Shown piece after piece: positions 12,228 through 22,460 of a stretch of 64,000 bases of DNA; the first letter of the stretch is position 1; every line of letters begins with the position of its first letter. The position numbers and the translations under genes were made by a program. Below the pieces are notes generated by a model. It was not told the origin of the DNA. It saw nothing but the letters and a program-made list of their open reading frames with translations, and did no database searches. Origin of the DNA: Fomitopsis serialis (taxonomy: Eukaryota > Basidiomycota > Agaricomycetes > Polyporales > Fomitopsidaceae); contig NW_025955079.1 in the NCBI RefSeq assembly GCF_022376445.1, positions 1-64,000 of the forward strand, in the 5' to 3' direction.

Positions 12228-13317
12228 ATGGCATTCTCGCGCATCGACTCACTCCTGATCAACATACTGGTTCAAAATGGCCTCCCGTCCTATCAAAAGA
12301 TAACCCGAGGCTGCACGAGGCAATGCCCGCACGGAAGCAGTCTGAACCATGTCACGGTCGTGTGTCTGGAGAGGGAGCACATCGGAGAGCTGTTCGATTT
12401 CGTGAGTGTCCGTTTCTATGTGCAGGTGCGACGTGGCTGATGTACTACAGTGCATGATGCACGAGAGTACGGGCTGTACCATGGTACGGTGCCCGGATTG
12501 GTGGCAGCCCTCGCCGGAGACGCAAAGGGTCATCCTGGACCAAGTCCACGAGTCGTACTTTGGGCTTCAGGGGCCTTTTAGGATGGGTGGGTGGGTCTAC
12601 GCGGGGGCGTTCGAGGATTTCCACCGGAGTGACGGGGGAGAATCCCCAGTTTGTTGCGGGTGTACCGCCCGGAGGAGGCTCCCAGAGTGGCGGTAGTGGA
12701 GACGGTATTCATCGTCTCGGTACGTCCCTTACACCTCATGTCGCCTCTGTTTCTAACGGAACTTACCAGGACTTCGATGACCGGGTGTCCGTTCCCCTCC
12801 TGTGCAAGGTGGACGAGACGGGACATGAGATGGAGATTCCCGGTCCCGCCGAGCAGCCTCTGCTGCTGCAGATGTTCCCGGGGCTGAGCCCGTGGAAGCC
12901 GTTGCCCCGCACGGGCCTCGGGGCCGCAGGATTCGACCTCTACGACGTCAGAGGGCAGACGTTCATCCCGACGGCCACGCTCCCGAACGACGTCTCACCC
13001 TACACCTCCCCCTCCGCCACATCCCCACCTTCAAGCTGACCAACGTCAGTGTAACCTTCCGCACGAGCGACCGCGCCACGGGTGCCGTTGCTTCCGCCCC
13101 TACGTGCTCCATGAAGCACAGCTTTATGCAGCAGCCCTACGTCTGGGCGACGGACTTGCCCGTTCCGCGCAAGTGCGTGGCAGCCGACTGGACTGTGAGG
13201 GACTTCGGGATGCCGCTGGGTGTCGTAGCGATGCGCCCCGGGCCTGGGGAGAATGGATACGGGGTGTGTCGGGCCCCGTACTACAACTGGGAGACGTCCG
13301 AGTACATTCACGTTTGA
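12228..13317 (+). pseudogene. unknown protein, tandem paralogue 1 (frameshifted)
   Basis: Not recognised. Exon 1 is 12228-12401 (start MAFSRIDSLLINIL, ends HVTVVCLEREHIGELFDF) and exon 2 begins 12451 with MGGWVYAGAFEDF in its middle. An intron lies near 12719-12769, followed by an exon with VPLLCKVDETGHEM, and the last part contains FKLTNVSVTFRTSDRATG and SMKHSFMQQPYVWATDLP. The frame changes near 12645 and again near 13010 without plausible introns. Every block has a counterpart in the gene at 13572, in the same order. Residue types (beta-rich, conserved Trp, Gly-Gly-Trp) suggest a folded protein but give no function. Confidence 0.6.
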
Positions 13318-13571
13318 CGGCCGGGAGATTCAGGTTACGTGGAGTCCTTCAAATGTACTATTAGTCCTCATCGCTGTGTACCATTTTTGTATTGTGTTTG
13401 AGCCCGTATACACAATAACATCGTTTGTACCACCTACTAGCCGTGCTGCGTGAGCGTGGGCGCCTCAAAACAGTCTTAGTGACCGCTTCTTTAGCGCTTA
13501 AAGGTCGCTTTCCTTCAACTTGCGAACCACACTTACGCTTCACTCACCACGCTCAACCGCTTCTCGTCTCA

Positions 13572-14676
13572 ATGGCTGGCCTCGGATTTGATAAGAGACT
13601 CATCAGCCTACTCGCGCCCGTACTCCCGCCGTTTCCAGTGGTCGCAAAGTCGACCGCCATATGCCCCAGCTTAGAGAAAAGCTTGGAGGTGTACCATCTC
13701 ACGGTTGTATGCCTGGAGAACAGCAGGAGCAACTTTGGCAAGCTCTTCGACTACTAAGTCTTTTAATCTTTGCTTTCGACAACTACTGACGCCCTTTAGT
13801 GTCCATCCTACCATGGGACGGAGTGCCCGGCCATTCTGAGCAAGGTGCAACCGGAACGCGAGGTCATGGAGGAGGTTTGGCGTCTTGCGCGAGACATGGA
13901 TCCTCCCGCAAGGCTAGGAGGATGGGCGTACATGGGGGAAATAGTGGGTAGTGGGCAGGAAGCGGTGGTCCCGGGCTTGCCGGCCAAGGAGAAAGCGATT
14001 GTCGAGGCTTTGGTATTCTTCAGGGTGCGTAGTATACCTCTCACTGAGCGCAACAAATTGACTAATGTTTGAGATTTATTCAGGAGGGGCACACGCCGAT
14101 GACTCTGCCGCTCGTAGGCTACATCCGCAAAACCACGGGGACCTCGAGCTGTCCCTATCCCAACCCATCTTCACGCAGGTTTTTGGCCGCCTCAACCCTC
14201 ACAAACGACCATCGGTCAGCAAAGAAACTGTCTTCAATATTGACCGCTACAGCACTAGATACAAATCCTACGTGCCGGCTTCCACCAGACCGCACCGTTC
14301 ACCAGTCATCCTTGCGCTCCCTCTGGAGTCTGTCCCCGTCTTCAAGCTCAGGGACATTGTCATCGCCACGTCCGCGCCGGACTACGCCCTCGGCTGCAAA
14401 ACCGACTTTTCACCCATGTGCGGTTTGAAGGCGTCCTTCATGGACGGTGAGTTCATGTGGCCCGCGGTCTACAACGTCCTCCCTCGTCAGTACAAGACCG
14501 TTCCCTGGCGCGTCCGAGGGAAGGTGGCAAAACCGTCTCCAGACCATGCAGATGAAGCGCTCCGTACGTTCGGAGATGTTGCCGCCGTGAATGACCAAGC
14601 AGGGTCTGTCGAGGTGGAGCAGCCAGAGCCGGAGCTCTGGCTAGTGGAGGGCAAGGTGGAAATACCGATATTTTAG
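13572..14676 (+). pseudogene. unknown protein, tandem paralogue 2 (damaged donor site, frameshift)
   Basis: Paralogue of the gene at 12228 in the same orientation. Exon 1 starts MAGLGFDKRLISLL at 13572 and contains YHLTVVCLENSRSNFGKLFDY; exon 2 is 13800-14024 (RLGGWAYMGEIVGSG, IVEALVFFR); exon 3 starts 14084. The last part has VPVFKLRDIVIATSAPDYALG and GLKASFMDGEFMWPAVYN, matching FKLTNVSVTF and SMKHSFMQQPYVW in paralogue 1. At the position where paralogue 1 has its first GTGAGT donor, this copy reads TAAGTC, so exon 1 runs into a stop. Another frame change lies near 14140. Probably a degenerating duplicate inside element C. Confidence 0.6.
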
Positions 14677-15102
14677 ATGTATGAGTAGTATGCCAGTGAC
14701 CACCCTCTCAATCGCCATGATGACACTCGCCTCGTCACACTTGCCCCAGTGTTGATAGCATGTGTAGACAACTTGAATGCTATATTTTCTGTACCTCACG
14801 AGAGAATTTGTGTGAAGGGCTGCAAAAACAGAGGGGTTGATTTGAATGTGCGTGTTGGCGATTTGCTGGTACAAGTGTTGGCATCTTCAATGCACTTACA
14901 AAGTTAATGCTCTAAACCGCAAAGTATTCTCAATGCTTGTGAATTTGACGAAGGCCGTATAATCACTTTCGATGTGTCTACAAATATTACAAGTACTTTA
15001 CAGCTACTCTGCAAGCAGCGTTTTGCTTAGGAATCACAATGGAAGTACTTTTGGTAGTTGTGGCGGATTTGGAAATTCACCAAGCGCTTGGGCGCTCAAA
15101 GT
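14677..15102. other. AT-richer non-coding right shoulder of element C
   Basis: No convincing reading frame. The stretch is AT-richer than the genes and ends with short palindromic motifs (CAAGCGCTTG at about 15081-15090) just inside the terminal repeat, as expected for a transposon subterminal region. Confidence 0.5.
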
Positions 15103-15112
15103 GTTTTTCCTG
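15103..15112 (-). repeat. right terminal inverted repeat of element C
   Basis: GTTTTTCCTG on the plus strand, read inward as CAGGAAAAAC. It is followed by AT (15113-15114) and then gypsy-derived coding sequence. The same decamer plus AT marks the left end of A and both ends of B. Confidence 0.75.
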
Positions 15113-15409
15113 ATGCTTTGTACCCAGCAGGTCCAATCGGCCAAGCGAGTCTCGATGTGGCTGTTGTGACGAATGTACCGCAGGTACATTGGCCTCCGCA
15201 ATGTCCGGCATCGCGGTAACATGTCGGTTACCTGTTCGCACTGGTACCTTCTGACGGTTCGCCACCTCTGGTTTCAGACGTGGTGGGTCGGGTACTTCAT
15301 GAACTTTCGGTCTATTTTTTGTAATATCGGGTACCACGTCCAGATTCGGACGTGGTATCGATTCTTTCATTGCTATTTCCTCCAAGGACTCGACGGCGAC
15401 GTCGATCCC
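15113..15409 (-). pseudogene. gypsy-type polyprotein remnant, part 2 (linker after protease)
   Basis: The minus-strand frame starts at the copia-2 junction with DVAVESLEEIAMKESIPRP and continues through VPDITKNRPKVHEVPDPPRL to LGRLDLLGTKHQ, where it is cut by the end of element C. When copia-2 and one copy of ATCCC are ignored, this frame continues in phase from the fragment at 21280-22366. It is the linker between protease and reverse transcriptase; no reverse transcriptase is present. Confidence 0.75.
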
Positions 15410-15687
15410 TGTTGAACCATATAGGCGCCCACCGGGCTGCCGGGTTCCACAGGCCGGATCGCACTGCACGTGCTAGATCCGCACTTACCGCATAGAGCAA
15501 GTCATGCGTGGGAATGGACTATACAGTAGTATTAGTCAGCGTCTCTCAGATGTATATAAGACCCACCAGTAGCGTAGCTCTCTCTCCAGTTCCTTCACCA
15601 CGAAGTAACTTGTGTGCCTCAAGTATACAACCTTCAAGCAGGTAAGTTAGAGCACGGTCCACTACGTGTGACCTAGTCTGCTCAACA
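15410..15687 (+). repeat. 5' LTR of copia-2
   Basis: 278 bp, TGTTGAACC...CTCAACA, repeated at 21002-21279. It contains a TATA box and, 46 bp before its end, a consensus splice donor GTAAGT. Confidence 0.95.
15552..15560 (+). promoter_or_regulatory. TATA box in the 5' LTR of copia-2
   Basis: GTATATAAG about 127 bp before the LTR end, a position suited to start transcription in the middle of the LTR. The 3' LTR has the identical motif. Confidence 0.6.
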
Positions 15688-15688
15688 G
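15642..15688 (+). other. possible leader intron spanning the LTR/primer-binding-site junction
   Basis: Donor GTAAGT at 15642 inside the LTR. The acceptor AG consists of the last LTR base and the first base of the primer-binding site (CAACA|G), about 47 nt away, a typical length in this window. In the 3' LTR the same donor is present but the acceptor is lost because the flanking base is A. Splicing is inferred only. Confidence 0.3.
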
Positions 15689-15700
15689 GTTATGAGCCCC
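15688..15700 (+). other. primer-binding site of copia-2 (half initiator tRNA-Met type)
   Basis: GGTTATGAGCCCC, complementary to the anticodon stem-loop of initiator tRNA-Met and identical to that of copia-1. Priming from an internal (half) tRNA is established for Drosophila copia. Confidence 0.75.
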
Positions 15701-15978
15701 GGTCGACGCCTGAGTACTGCGCCTTAACGGCTGCGACTCGATGCGCACTGGCTTACCTGCGGCATCGCCCTCACGGGCTTGAAGCCAGGGGGAGACTATG
15801 CGCGGAAACACTGCAGGTCTCAAGCGCGACTCATGTCGCTGCTAAACCCCATGAGGACACTGAGTCCATGTGTGTGGACAGCGCCTTTTGGGTGCAGTCC
15901 GTTGTGTGACAGAGTGCTGACGTCGCCTTCGTCAAGCAGCTCTTCAACGCTTCCCCCGTTTCACACAACTATCACAAC

Positions 15979-17238
15979 ATGTCCAACGCTCTCCTCAACA
16001 TGGTCCCCGTCCTCGACGGCTCCAACTACGCCAAATGGTCGGAAGCCATGAAGTCCTACCTCCAGAGCCAGGAAGTCTGGTTCATGATCGGACAGACTCT
16101 CCGAGTCGGTGAGCGCCCGACGCTCGAGGAGGGCGGCAGGAACCGTCAGGAGGTCTTTGCGTGGACCCAGGCGGACGAGAAGGCGCAAGGCATGATACGC
16201 CTGCGCCTCAGTCCCTCAGTCGTTCAAATCATCAAAGATAACGACTCGGCGAAGGATCTCTGGGATATGCTGTCGACGATGTACAGCAAGCAGAACGCTG
16301 CCAACCTCTACGCGTCCTTCAGGACTGCGACGACAGTGCGCGTTCCTGCTGACCAGCACCCCGCTCCTTTCCTCGCCAAGATCATCGACGCTTGCAAGAA
16401 GCTCGAGGACAACGATCTCAAGCTCCCGACGCGCTTCTGGCCATGATGGCCCTGAATGCTTTACCGTTGCGGTACGACAACGTCGTGCAGGTCATGCTGC
16501 AAACGACGGACATCAAGAAGCTCAAGATCTCGGATGTCCGGCACGCCGCCAATCTCGCCTTTGAGCAAGGCTCGGGCAAGAAGGCGTCTTCTTCGCACGA
16601 CGTGAAGAAGATCTCGGCCGTCAAGCGAAAGCAAGGCGAGCCGAGCTTCCAGCAGCAGCAGCAGCGCCATGACGGCGGCAGCGGCAGCGGCGAGAAGGCC
16701 GACAAGGGCAAGGGCAAGCAGCGCGGTAAACGCAGCGGCAAGAAGACCCGTGCCCAGAAGGACGGCGGCGGCCACAGCAACGGCCACGACCACACCCACA
16801 TCGCCTGCAGGCGTCTGTGGCTGGTCCCTCTACGTCCCACGTCGTGGACATCGCGCCTTCGGGCAGCAAAGTCCGCACCGTCAAAACACGTGCGCCTGTG
16901 CAGAAGCGCCCTATGCGCAACTGCCAGCGATGGCTGCAACGCGCCCTCAAGTTGGCCGAAGAGGTCGACGTGTCTTCTACGGTCGAGCACCTCAAAACGC
17001 TCACTCAGGTTGTCGACAACTCCGCGCAGATTGAGGACTACCTCTCTGATACGGAGTCGCGTGCATCCAAGCGCGCTCGTCTCTCCGACGACGACGACGA
17101 CGACATGGCCGTGAGGATCGATGAGGTGAACGCGGGTTATAACTCGTACGACGACGGCACCTGGGCTGAAACCCAGGAACCCCTTAACTGGGGGTTGGAC
17201 ACGAGGAGGTCAACGAGAACGTCGACGAGGACATTGCG
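15979..17238 (+). pseudogene. copia-2 gag region, several frame changes
   Basis: Starts MSNALLNMVPVLDGSNYAKW, the usual copia gag opening, followed by the gag helical domain (SAKDLWDMLSTMYSKQNAAN). Near 16428 the frame moves by one base to DALLAMMALNALPLRYDNVV, near 16810 to the frame of HVVDIAPSGSKVRTVKTRAP, and near 17185 again. The middle is Gln/Gly/Lys-rich and the end has a six-Asp run. I see no CCHC zinc knuckle. A GT...CTAAC...CAG stretch at about 17273-17330 could be an intron between gag and protease. Confidence 0.75.
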
Positions 17239-20200
17239 ATGGCCGCCGGCCTTGATCTGGACGAGGACGCCAGGTCAGTACCCTCATCTTCATATTCCCA
17301 GCGACACACTAACAATGCGCTACCCACAGCCGCATGTAGTGTACCATCTATGTCGCGTAGCAAACTAGATCACAGTAGTTTGCTACATAAATATATACAT
17401 TGTCGTCACGCGCGAGAATTTGCTGCGTGTTCAAAATGTAAGGGAAAAAGTAAGATTGAGAACATCCTAGAGGGTGGCAATGACGCCTACCCTGATGGAG
17501 ACCCAACTTGGATGTTGGACTCTGGTGCTTCAATGCATTTTACCAACCGGATGAGTGACTTCGCTGAAGTTGAGGATCTCAGCGAACCCATCCTGGTACA
17601 GACTGCGAATGGCACGGCCCGCTGCACGAAGCGCGGGACCGTCTTCATCAATTTCCTAGGTGGAGACGGTGAGATGATTACAACTCGTCTACACCCCGTC
17701 TATTATTTCCAAGGTCTGCATCAACGGTTGTTGTCCATGGGGACTTTCCTCAAAGAAGGCATGACTGTGCGCGGTGGTTCGCAGCACATCGACCTCTATG
17801 AGCCGGGATCGCGGGATCCACTATATGTATTTAAACCGCTGAACCCAGGTGGCTCTATTTTTGGGATTTATGCTGCATCTTCTGGGGAAGATGCGCAAAG
17901 TATCCACAATACGGTCTACACTGTAGACTATGAAACTATGCACCGCCGTTTTGGGCATCCCTCAAAGGATGTTCTTCAGAAGGCTGAAAAACACACCGAT
18001 GGTTTCCCTCTCAGGGTTGAGTTCCCTACGGAGGATCCTGTGTGCCCTGGATGTGCAGAAGGGAAAATGCCCAACAAGGCTTTCCCGCCATCCACAAAGC
18101 GAGCGACAGAGCCCTTCGAGCTCATTCACAGTGATGTGAAGTCATTCCCGCTTGACTCCTACCATAAGTACAGGTACTACATACTGTACTATGACGACTA
18201 CACGTCCCACGCCTGGACCGTGAATCTGCGCACCAAAAGTGCTGCGATTTCGTCTACGCGGCAATTTCTCGCCATGGTGATAACCCAATATGGCAAGAAG
18301 GTCAAGGGATGGATGTCGGATGCTGGAGGAGAATACAAGTCTGATGCGTTTGACAAGATGCTGAAAGACGAGGGCATCAAGATCTTGCAAAGCTCGCCGC
18401 ACACTCCTCAGGAGAATGGCAGAGCTGAGCGACTCAACAGGACGATAATGAACAAAGCTCAGGCTATGCACCTTGAAGCATGTCTACCTGAATCCTGGTG
18501 GGAATTTGCGGTGAACCACGCTGTCCATGTGTACAACAGGACACCATCTCGTCGCCTCAAATGGCTGACACCATATGAGATGTTGAATGGCGAGGCTCCC
18601 ACCATTAGGCACCTACAAGTATTCGGGTGCGGCGCATACGTCTTTATCCCCAAGGACGTGCGCAAGAACACTCTGTCTAGAAAGTCAGAGTTAATGACAT
18701 ACCTCGGTGTCGCCCCCGGAGGTCACGGTGACTTGTTCATGCGTGCACCAAATAATGTGCTCTATACGTCGTCACATGCGTTGTTCGACGAGAGTATGTT
18801 CCCAAAATGCCCCAGCATGAAGCGGCGGGGTAATACTAGGCTGCAAAGCGCACCAAAACATGACCACAAAGCGGGTCACCAACCCACTTCTCAGGAGGAT
18901 TCAGACGATGAGGATATCTCTCGTCCCTACCACCTTCCAAAGGGAACGGACAATGAGCGTGACGATGCTCAGGAGCAGCCAAAGGCGCCCAGTCCAGTTC
19001 CGCCGCCACAACCTTCGGAATTCCTGCGCCTCAGGGGCAGCGGAAATCAGGTCGTCAGCGGAAGCATGTAACTCGCCCAGGGAACGTCTACGGTGAAAAT
19101 CGCAATCCCGTAGATCAGTACAAAGAGATTGAAAAGAAGGGGCAGTGGAAAAAGATTGTCGGAGAAGGGTCGGGTAGCGCCCGCCCTAACCCTCAATCAG
19201 GGTCGCAGCAACAGGTTCCCGGACCTAGCGTGCCAGAACCACAGCCAGACCAACCTTCTGGATCTGCCTCGGGCTCAGACGAAGAAGTCGAGGAGTTACT
19301 CATGGCACGACTATGCCGGGAAGGGGGAGTAGGAATGGTCAACATGCTGCTTTCATGCGCAATACCATCTGTTGAACATGATTCTCCAGTGTCCAATCCA
19401 CGTGAATGGACATACCGCGATATTCTCAAGCTACCCAAAGAGGAGCAAGAGAAGTGGAGACTAGCGTGTCGCGAGGAGTTAGAGGCTCTACGTAAACACA
19501 ATGTCTATGAGTTGGTAGACCGTCCTAAGGGACGTAGGGTTACCAAAAACCGCTGGGTCTTCGACGTCAAAACTGACGGTCGTAAAAAGGCTAGACTAGT
19601 CGCAAAAGGCTACTCCCAGATTGAAGGCCTTGACTATGATCAGGTCTTCTCTCCCGTCGTACACTTTGAGACCGTGTGCCTAATACTCGCGCTAGCTGCG
19701 CTCGAGGGCATGCACATCTCCGGACTCGATGTCCGTAATGCGTACCTCTATGGTAAACTCGACGAGGAGATTTACATGGAGCAGCCTGACGGTTTTAAAG
19801 TCCCAGGCCAAGAGCACAGAGTCCTCCGGCTACTGCGTGCTCTCTATGGACTTAAACAGGCGGGGCTTGCGTGGTGGTGCACCCTCAATGAGTCCCTCAA
19901 GGAACTTGGCTGTGTACGCCTTGTATCCGATGCCGGAATATTCATCTACAAGACAAAAGATGGGAGGTTCGTCCTCATCATCGTCTATGTGGATGATGCC
20001 CTTTTCTGCGGAAAAGACAAGGCCCTAGTGGCCGCTCTAAAGAACCGCTTCATGAAGAAGTGGGAGTGTCGTGACCTTGGCGATGTCAAGGAATTCCTGC
20101 GAATGAGCATTACTCGGAAAGGCGACGAGATTCATCTCGACCAAACTGCCTACCTTGAGAAGGTGCTTGAGCGCTGTGGCATGCAGAATGCTAAATCTGC

Positions 20201-20929
20201 GCCTACTCCACTCCCTGCGGGCTACAAACCTGAGCCTTACACCGGCACGGTTGACCCTGCACTTCGAAGTCGGTATCAGACTGTCATTGGCTCCTTGCTA
20301 TATATCATGCTTGGAACTCGCCCTGACATCTGTTTCGCCGTGACAAAACTCGCGCAACATGCTGCGAACCCGTCACAGGACCACTTAGATAAAGCGCTGT
20401 ATATCTGCCGCTATCTAATTGGAACCAAGTCCTATGCGCTTGTATACAGCGGCAAAACTGGACAAGGTGTCTCGGCGTGCACAGACTCCGACTGGGCTAA
20501 CGACCCGGAGATGCGGAGGTCTCAGAGTGGCTACTTTATGAAGTTAGCTGGTGGAGTGTTCAGTTGGCTGTCTCGACGGCAAAAGACGGTAGCACTGTCT
20601 TCAACTGAGGCTGAATACATGTCGCTCAGCGACTGCAGCTGCCAAGTCGTATGGATTAAAATGCTCCTCGACTTGGCCCACTACCTATCTGCTCGGATAA
20701 TCAAGGAGTGATATTCATCGGCTCCAACCCTGTAACTGAGAGGCGGTCGAAACACATCGACATACGCTATCATTATATCAGGGAGCTAATTGAAGAACGA
20801 CAGGTCAAAGTCTTCTTCATTGGCACTGACGATAATCCGGCAGACCTCTTCACCAAGAACTTGGGCCGTGTCAAGTTCCAAAAGTTCAGAGGCATGCTCG
20901 GACTTCGATTCTACGATGAAGAGTCCTAG
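17239..20929 (+). pseudogene. copia-2 pol region: protease, integrase, reverse transcriptase, RNase H
   Basis: Protease WMLDSGASMHFTN. Integrase zinc domain MHRRFGH...CPGC, and DDE core with IHSD, MSDAGGEYKS and QENGRAERLNRTI. Reverse transcriptase has NRWVFDVKTDGRKKARLVAK, LDVRNAYLYGKLDEEIYM and YVDD (LIIVYVDDALFC). RNase H has ACTDSDWA, SSTEAEYMS and HIDIRYHYIRE. Open segments are 17239-19071, 19230-20711 and 20708-20929. The joins near 19015-19075 and near 20680 each need a one-base shift. All catalytic motifs are present, so the element may encode an intact polyprotein if the shifts are sequencing errors. Confidence 0.9.
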
Positions 20930-20992
20930 AGCAACCACGGACGGCAGCCCATGGTGCCAGGATATGCTTCGTATGTCAGGGACGTACTTAGC

Positions 20993-21001
20993 AAGGGGGA
21001 G
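20993..21001 (+). other. polypurine tract of copia-2
   Basis: AAGGGGGAG immediately before TGTTG of the 3' LTR, the expected plus-strand primer. Confidence 0.8.
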
Positions 21002-21279
21002 TGTTGAACCATATAGGCGCCCACCGGGCTGCCGGGTTCCACGGGCCGGATCGCACTGCACGTGCTAGATCCGCACTTACCGCATAGAGCAAGTCATGCG
21101 TGGGAATGGACTATACAGTAGTATTAGTCAGCGTCTCTCAGATGTATATAAGACCCACCAGTAGCGTAGCTCTCTCTCCAGTTCCTTCACCACGAAGTAA
21201 CTTGTGTGCCTCAAGTATACAACCTTCAAGCAGGTAAGTTAGAGCACGGTCCACTACGTGTGACCTAGTCTGCTCAACA
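21002..21279 (+). repeat. 3' LTR of copia-2
   Basis: 278 bp. The only difference I see from the 5' LTR is A versus G in CCAC(A/G)GGCCGG. Followed by ATCCC, the target duplication. Confidence 0.95.
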
Positions 21280-22366
21280 ATCCCCTCCCCCCTTGAGACC
21301 ATAGTCCCCTCCTCAGCGAAGCAAGACTGGGGGGGTTGCACCACGGTGGATCTCGCCGCGCAACCCTATTGCTTCGAGGATGACACGAGGCAGAGCTGTG
21401 CCGTCAGTCGTGCACTCCGTGTATCCCGCCGATGTTCCAGAACTTCCGCTTCCTGTGCCACCGTGTAGGCCGGCACTGCCACCCCATCAACCCAGATCTG
21501 GTGGGTGCGGAAGTCGAGGACCACGTTGTGCTTGATGCAGAATGTGGTTCCCAGAACGATGTCGTACCTGTTGATGTTAACTACATCCATGTAGTTGACA
21601 CTGTTCATGGGACTGACCTGGATACGGGGGCGTGCTCCGTAGTTGATGGTGGTGCGACTACCCTTCGTACCTAGTTGTAGATTGAGGGGCTCCCTCAGAT
21701 CTACCCGGTCGGCCTTGGCCAGGAATGCTAGTTCCGGGGACATGGCATCGGTCGTACACCCTGTGTTGAACAGCGTGTACGCCTTCACGCCATTAACATT
21801 GATCTCCGCACAGAGCGTCCGAGTCGCCTCGGGACTGCGTTCTGGCTGGTCCGCCGGCTCGGAGGTCCTTCGGATCTTCGAGTCGTACAGCCAGGCCGCC
21901 TTCATAGTGCGGGCTGGCGGTAGCATTTGTATCGCGCTCATTCGAGTAATGTCTGTCATGGCGGCATTATACGATGGGTGCGCCAGGTTTTCCTGGCTCA
22001 CCCGAGTCGACGATCGGCGTTCCACACGCATTGCTTGGAATGTCATGAGCCCGAGCTGTGCTACCGCTCCGTCCTCATCGTCATACTCGTCCACAGGAGA
22101 CTCATCTCCTGGATCGTTGTATGCGTATTGTGATCTGCCATACTCAGATTGAGGATGGTCGGTTACATTCCCATTGTCGTAGTCTGGCATGTCCACCATC
22201 TGGTCGATGTGCTCGTTGGATTCGGGCTGGACATGGACGAATCCATCATCCTGGTCCTCCCCACTGTCCTCCGCAATTTGTGCCGCATACATGCGACCCG
22301 TCTTGCTGGGTGGCATTCTGCCACCGTTCTTACACTTCTCCTTTTCTCGAGAAGTGTGTCCGGCAT
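21280..22366 (-). pseudogene. gypsy-type gag-protease remnant, part 1, catalytic Asp replaced
   Basis: The minus-strand frame has MPPSKTGRMYAAQIAEDSGE and an acidic stretch, then a retropepsin-like domain: INVNGVKAYTLFNTGCTTD, MSPELAFLAKADRVDL, LNLQLGTKGSR, YMDVVNINRYDIVLGTTF and IKHNVVLDF. Gypsy proteases have D-[TS]-G at the active site; here it reads N-T-G, a single codon change that should abolish catalysis. An in-frame TAG lies near 21366, after which the same frame stays open to the copia-2 insertion and continues beyond it at 15404. The 5' side is cut by the left end of element A at 22367. Confidence 0.85.
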
Positions 22367-22393
22367 CAGGAAAAACTCCCTTGTCTTGACAAG
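22367..22393 (+). repeat. left terminal inverted repeat of element A
   Basis: Starts CAGGAAAAACTCCCTTGTCT and matches the inverted right end of B over about 27 bp except one A/C difference. Flanking AT at 22365-22366. Confidence 0.85.
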
Positions 22394-22438
22394 TATTCTA
22401 AGTACTGCATGTCTTGAAATCTATAAAGTACTTGGAAA

Positions 22439-22460
22439 GACAAGTCATATGCTTGAAGTA
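22439..22460. repeat. subterminal motif shared by elements A and B
   Basis: The 22-bp block, whose core is CAAGTCATATGCTTGAAG, recurs inverted at 52056-52077, each about 72 bp from its element end. Candidate transposase-binding site. Confidence 0.7.

Larger units (their letters stand above)
3731..15112 (+). mobile_element. Plavaka-type DNA transposon, element C (left end not identified)
   Basis: The right terminus is clear: GTTTTTCCTG at 15103-15112, which read inward is CAGGAAAAAC, the same terminal decamer as elements A and B, followed by AT as there. It cuts the gypsy reading frame to its right. Inside are an apparently intact Plavaka transposase on the plus strand, a tandem pair of unknown plus-strand genes downstream, and a multi-exon gene on the minus strand to the left. 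I found no matching left terminus. It may have been removed or separated by copia-1 or lie outside the window, so the left coordinate is only the edge of copia-1. Confidence 0.6.
15410..21279 (+). mobile_element. complete Ty1/copia element copia-2, nested in the gypsy remnant
   Basis: 5870 bp, bounded by 278-bp LTRs that start TGTTG and end CAACA and differ by one base as far as I can see by eye. It is flanked by the 5-bp target duplication ATCCC (15405-15409 and 21280-21284). It has a primer-binding site directly after the 5' LTR, a purine-rich tract before the 3' LTR, and gag, protease, integrase, reverse transcriptase and RNase H in Ty1/copia order. The coding region needs about five single-base frame changes, which is odd for so young an insertion. 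Confidence 0.95.
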
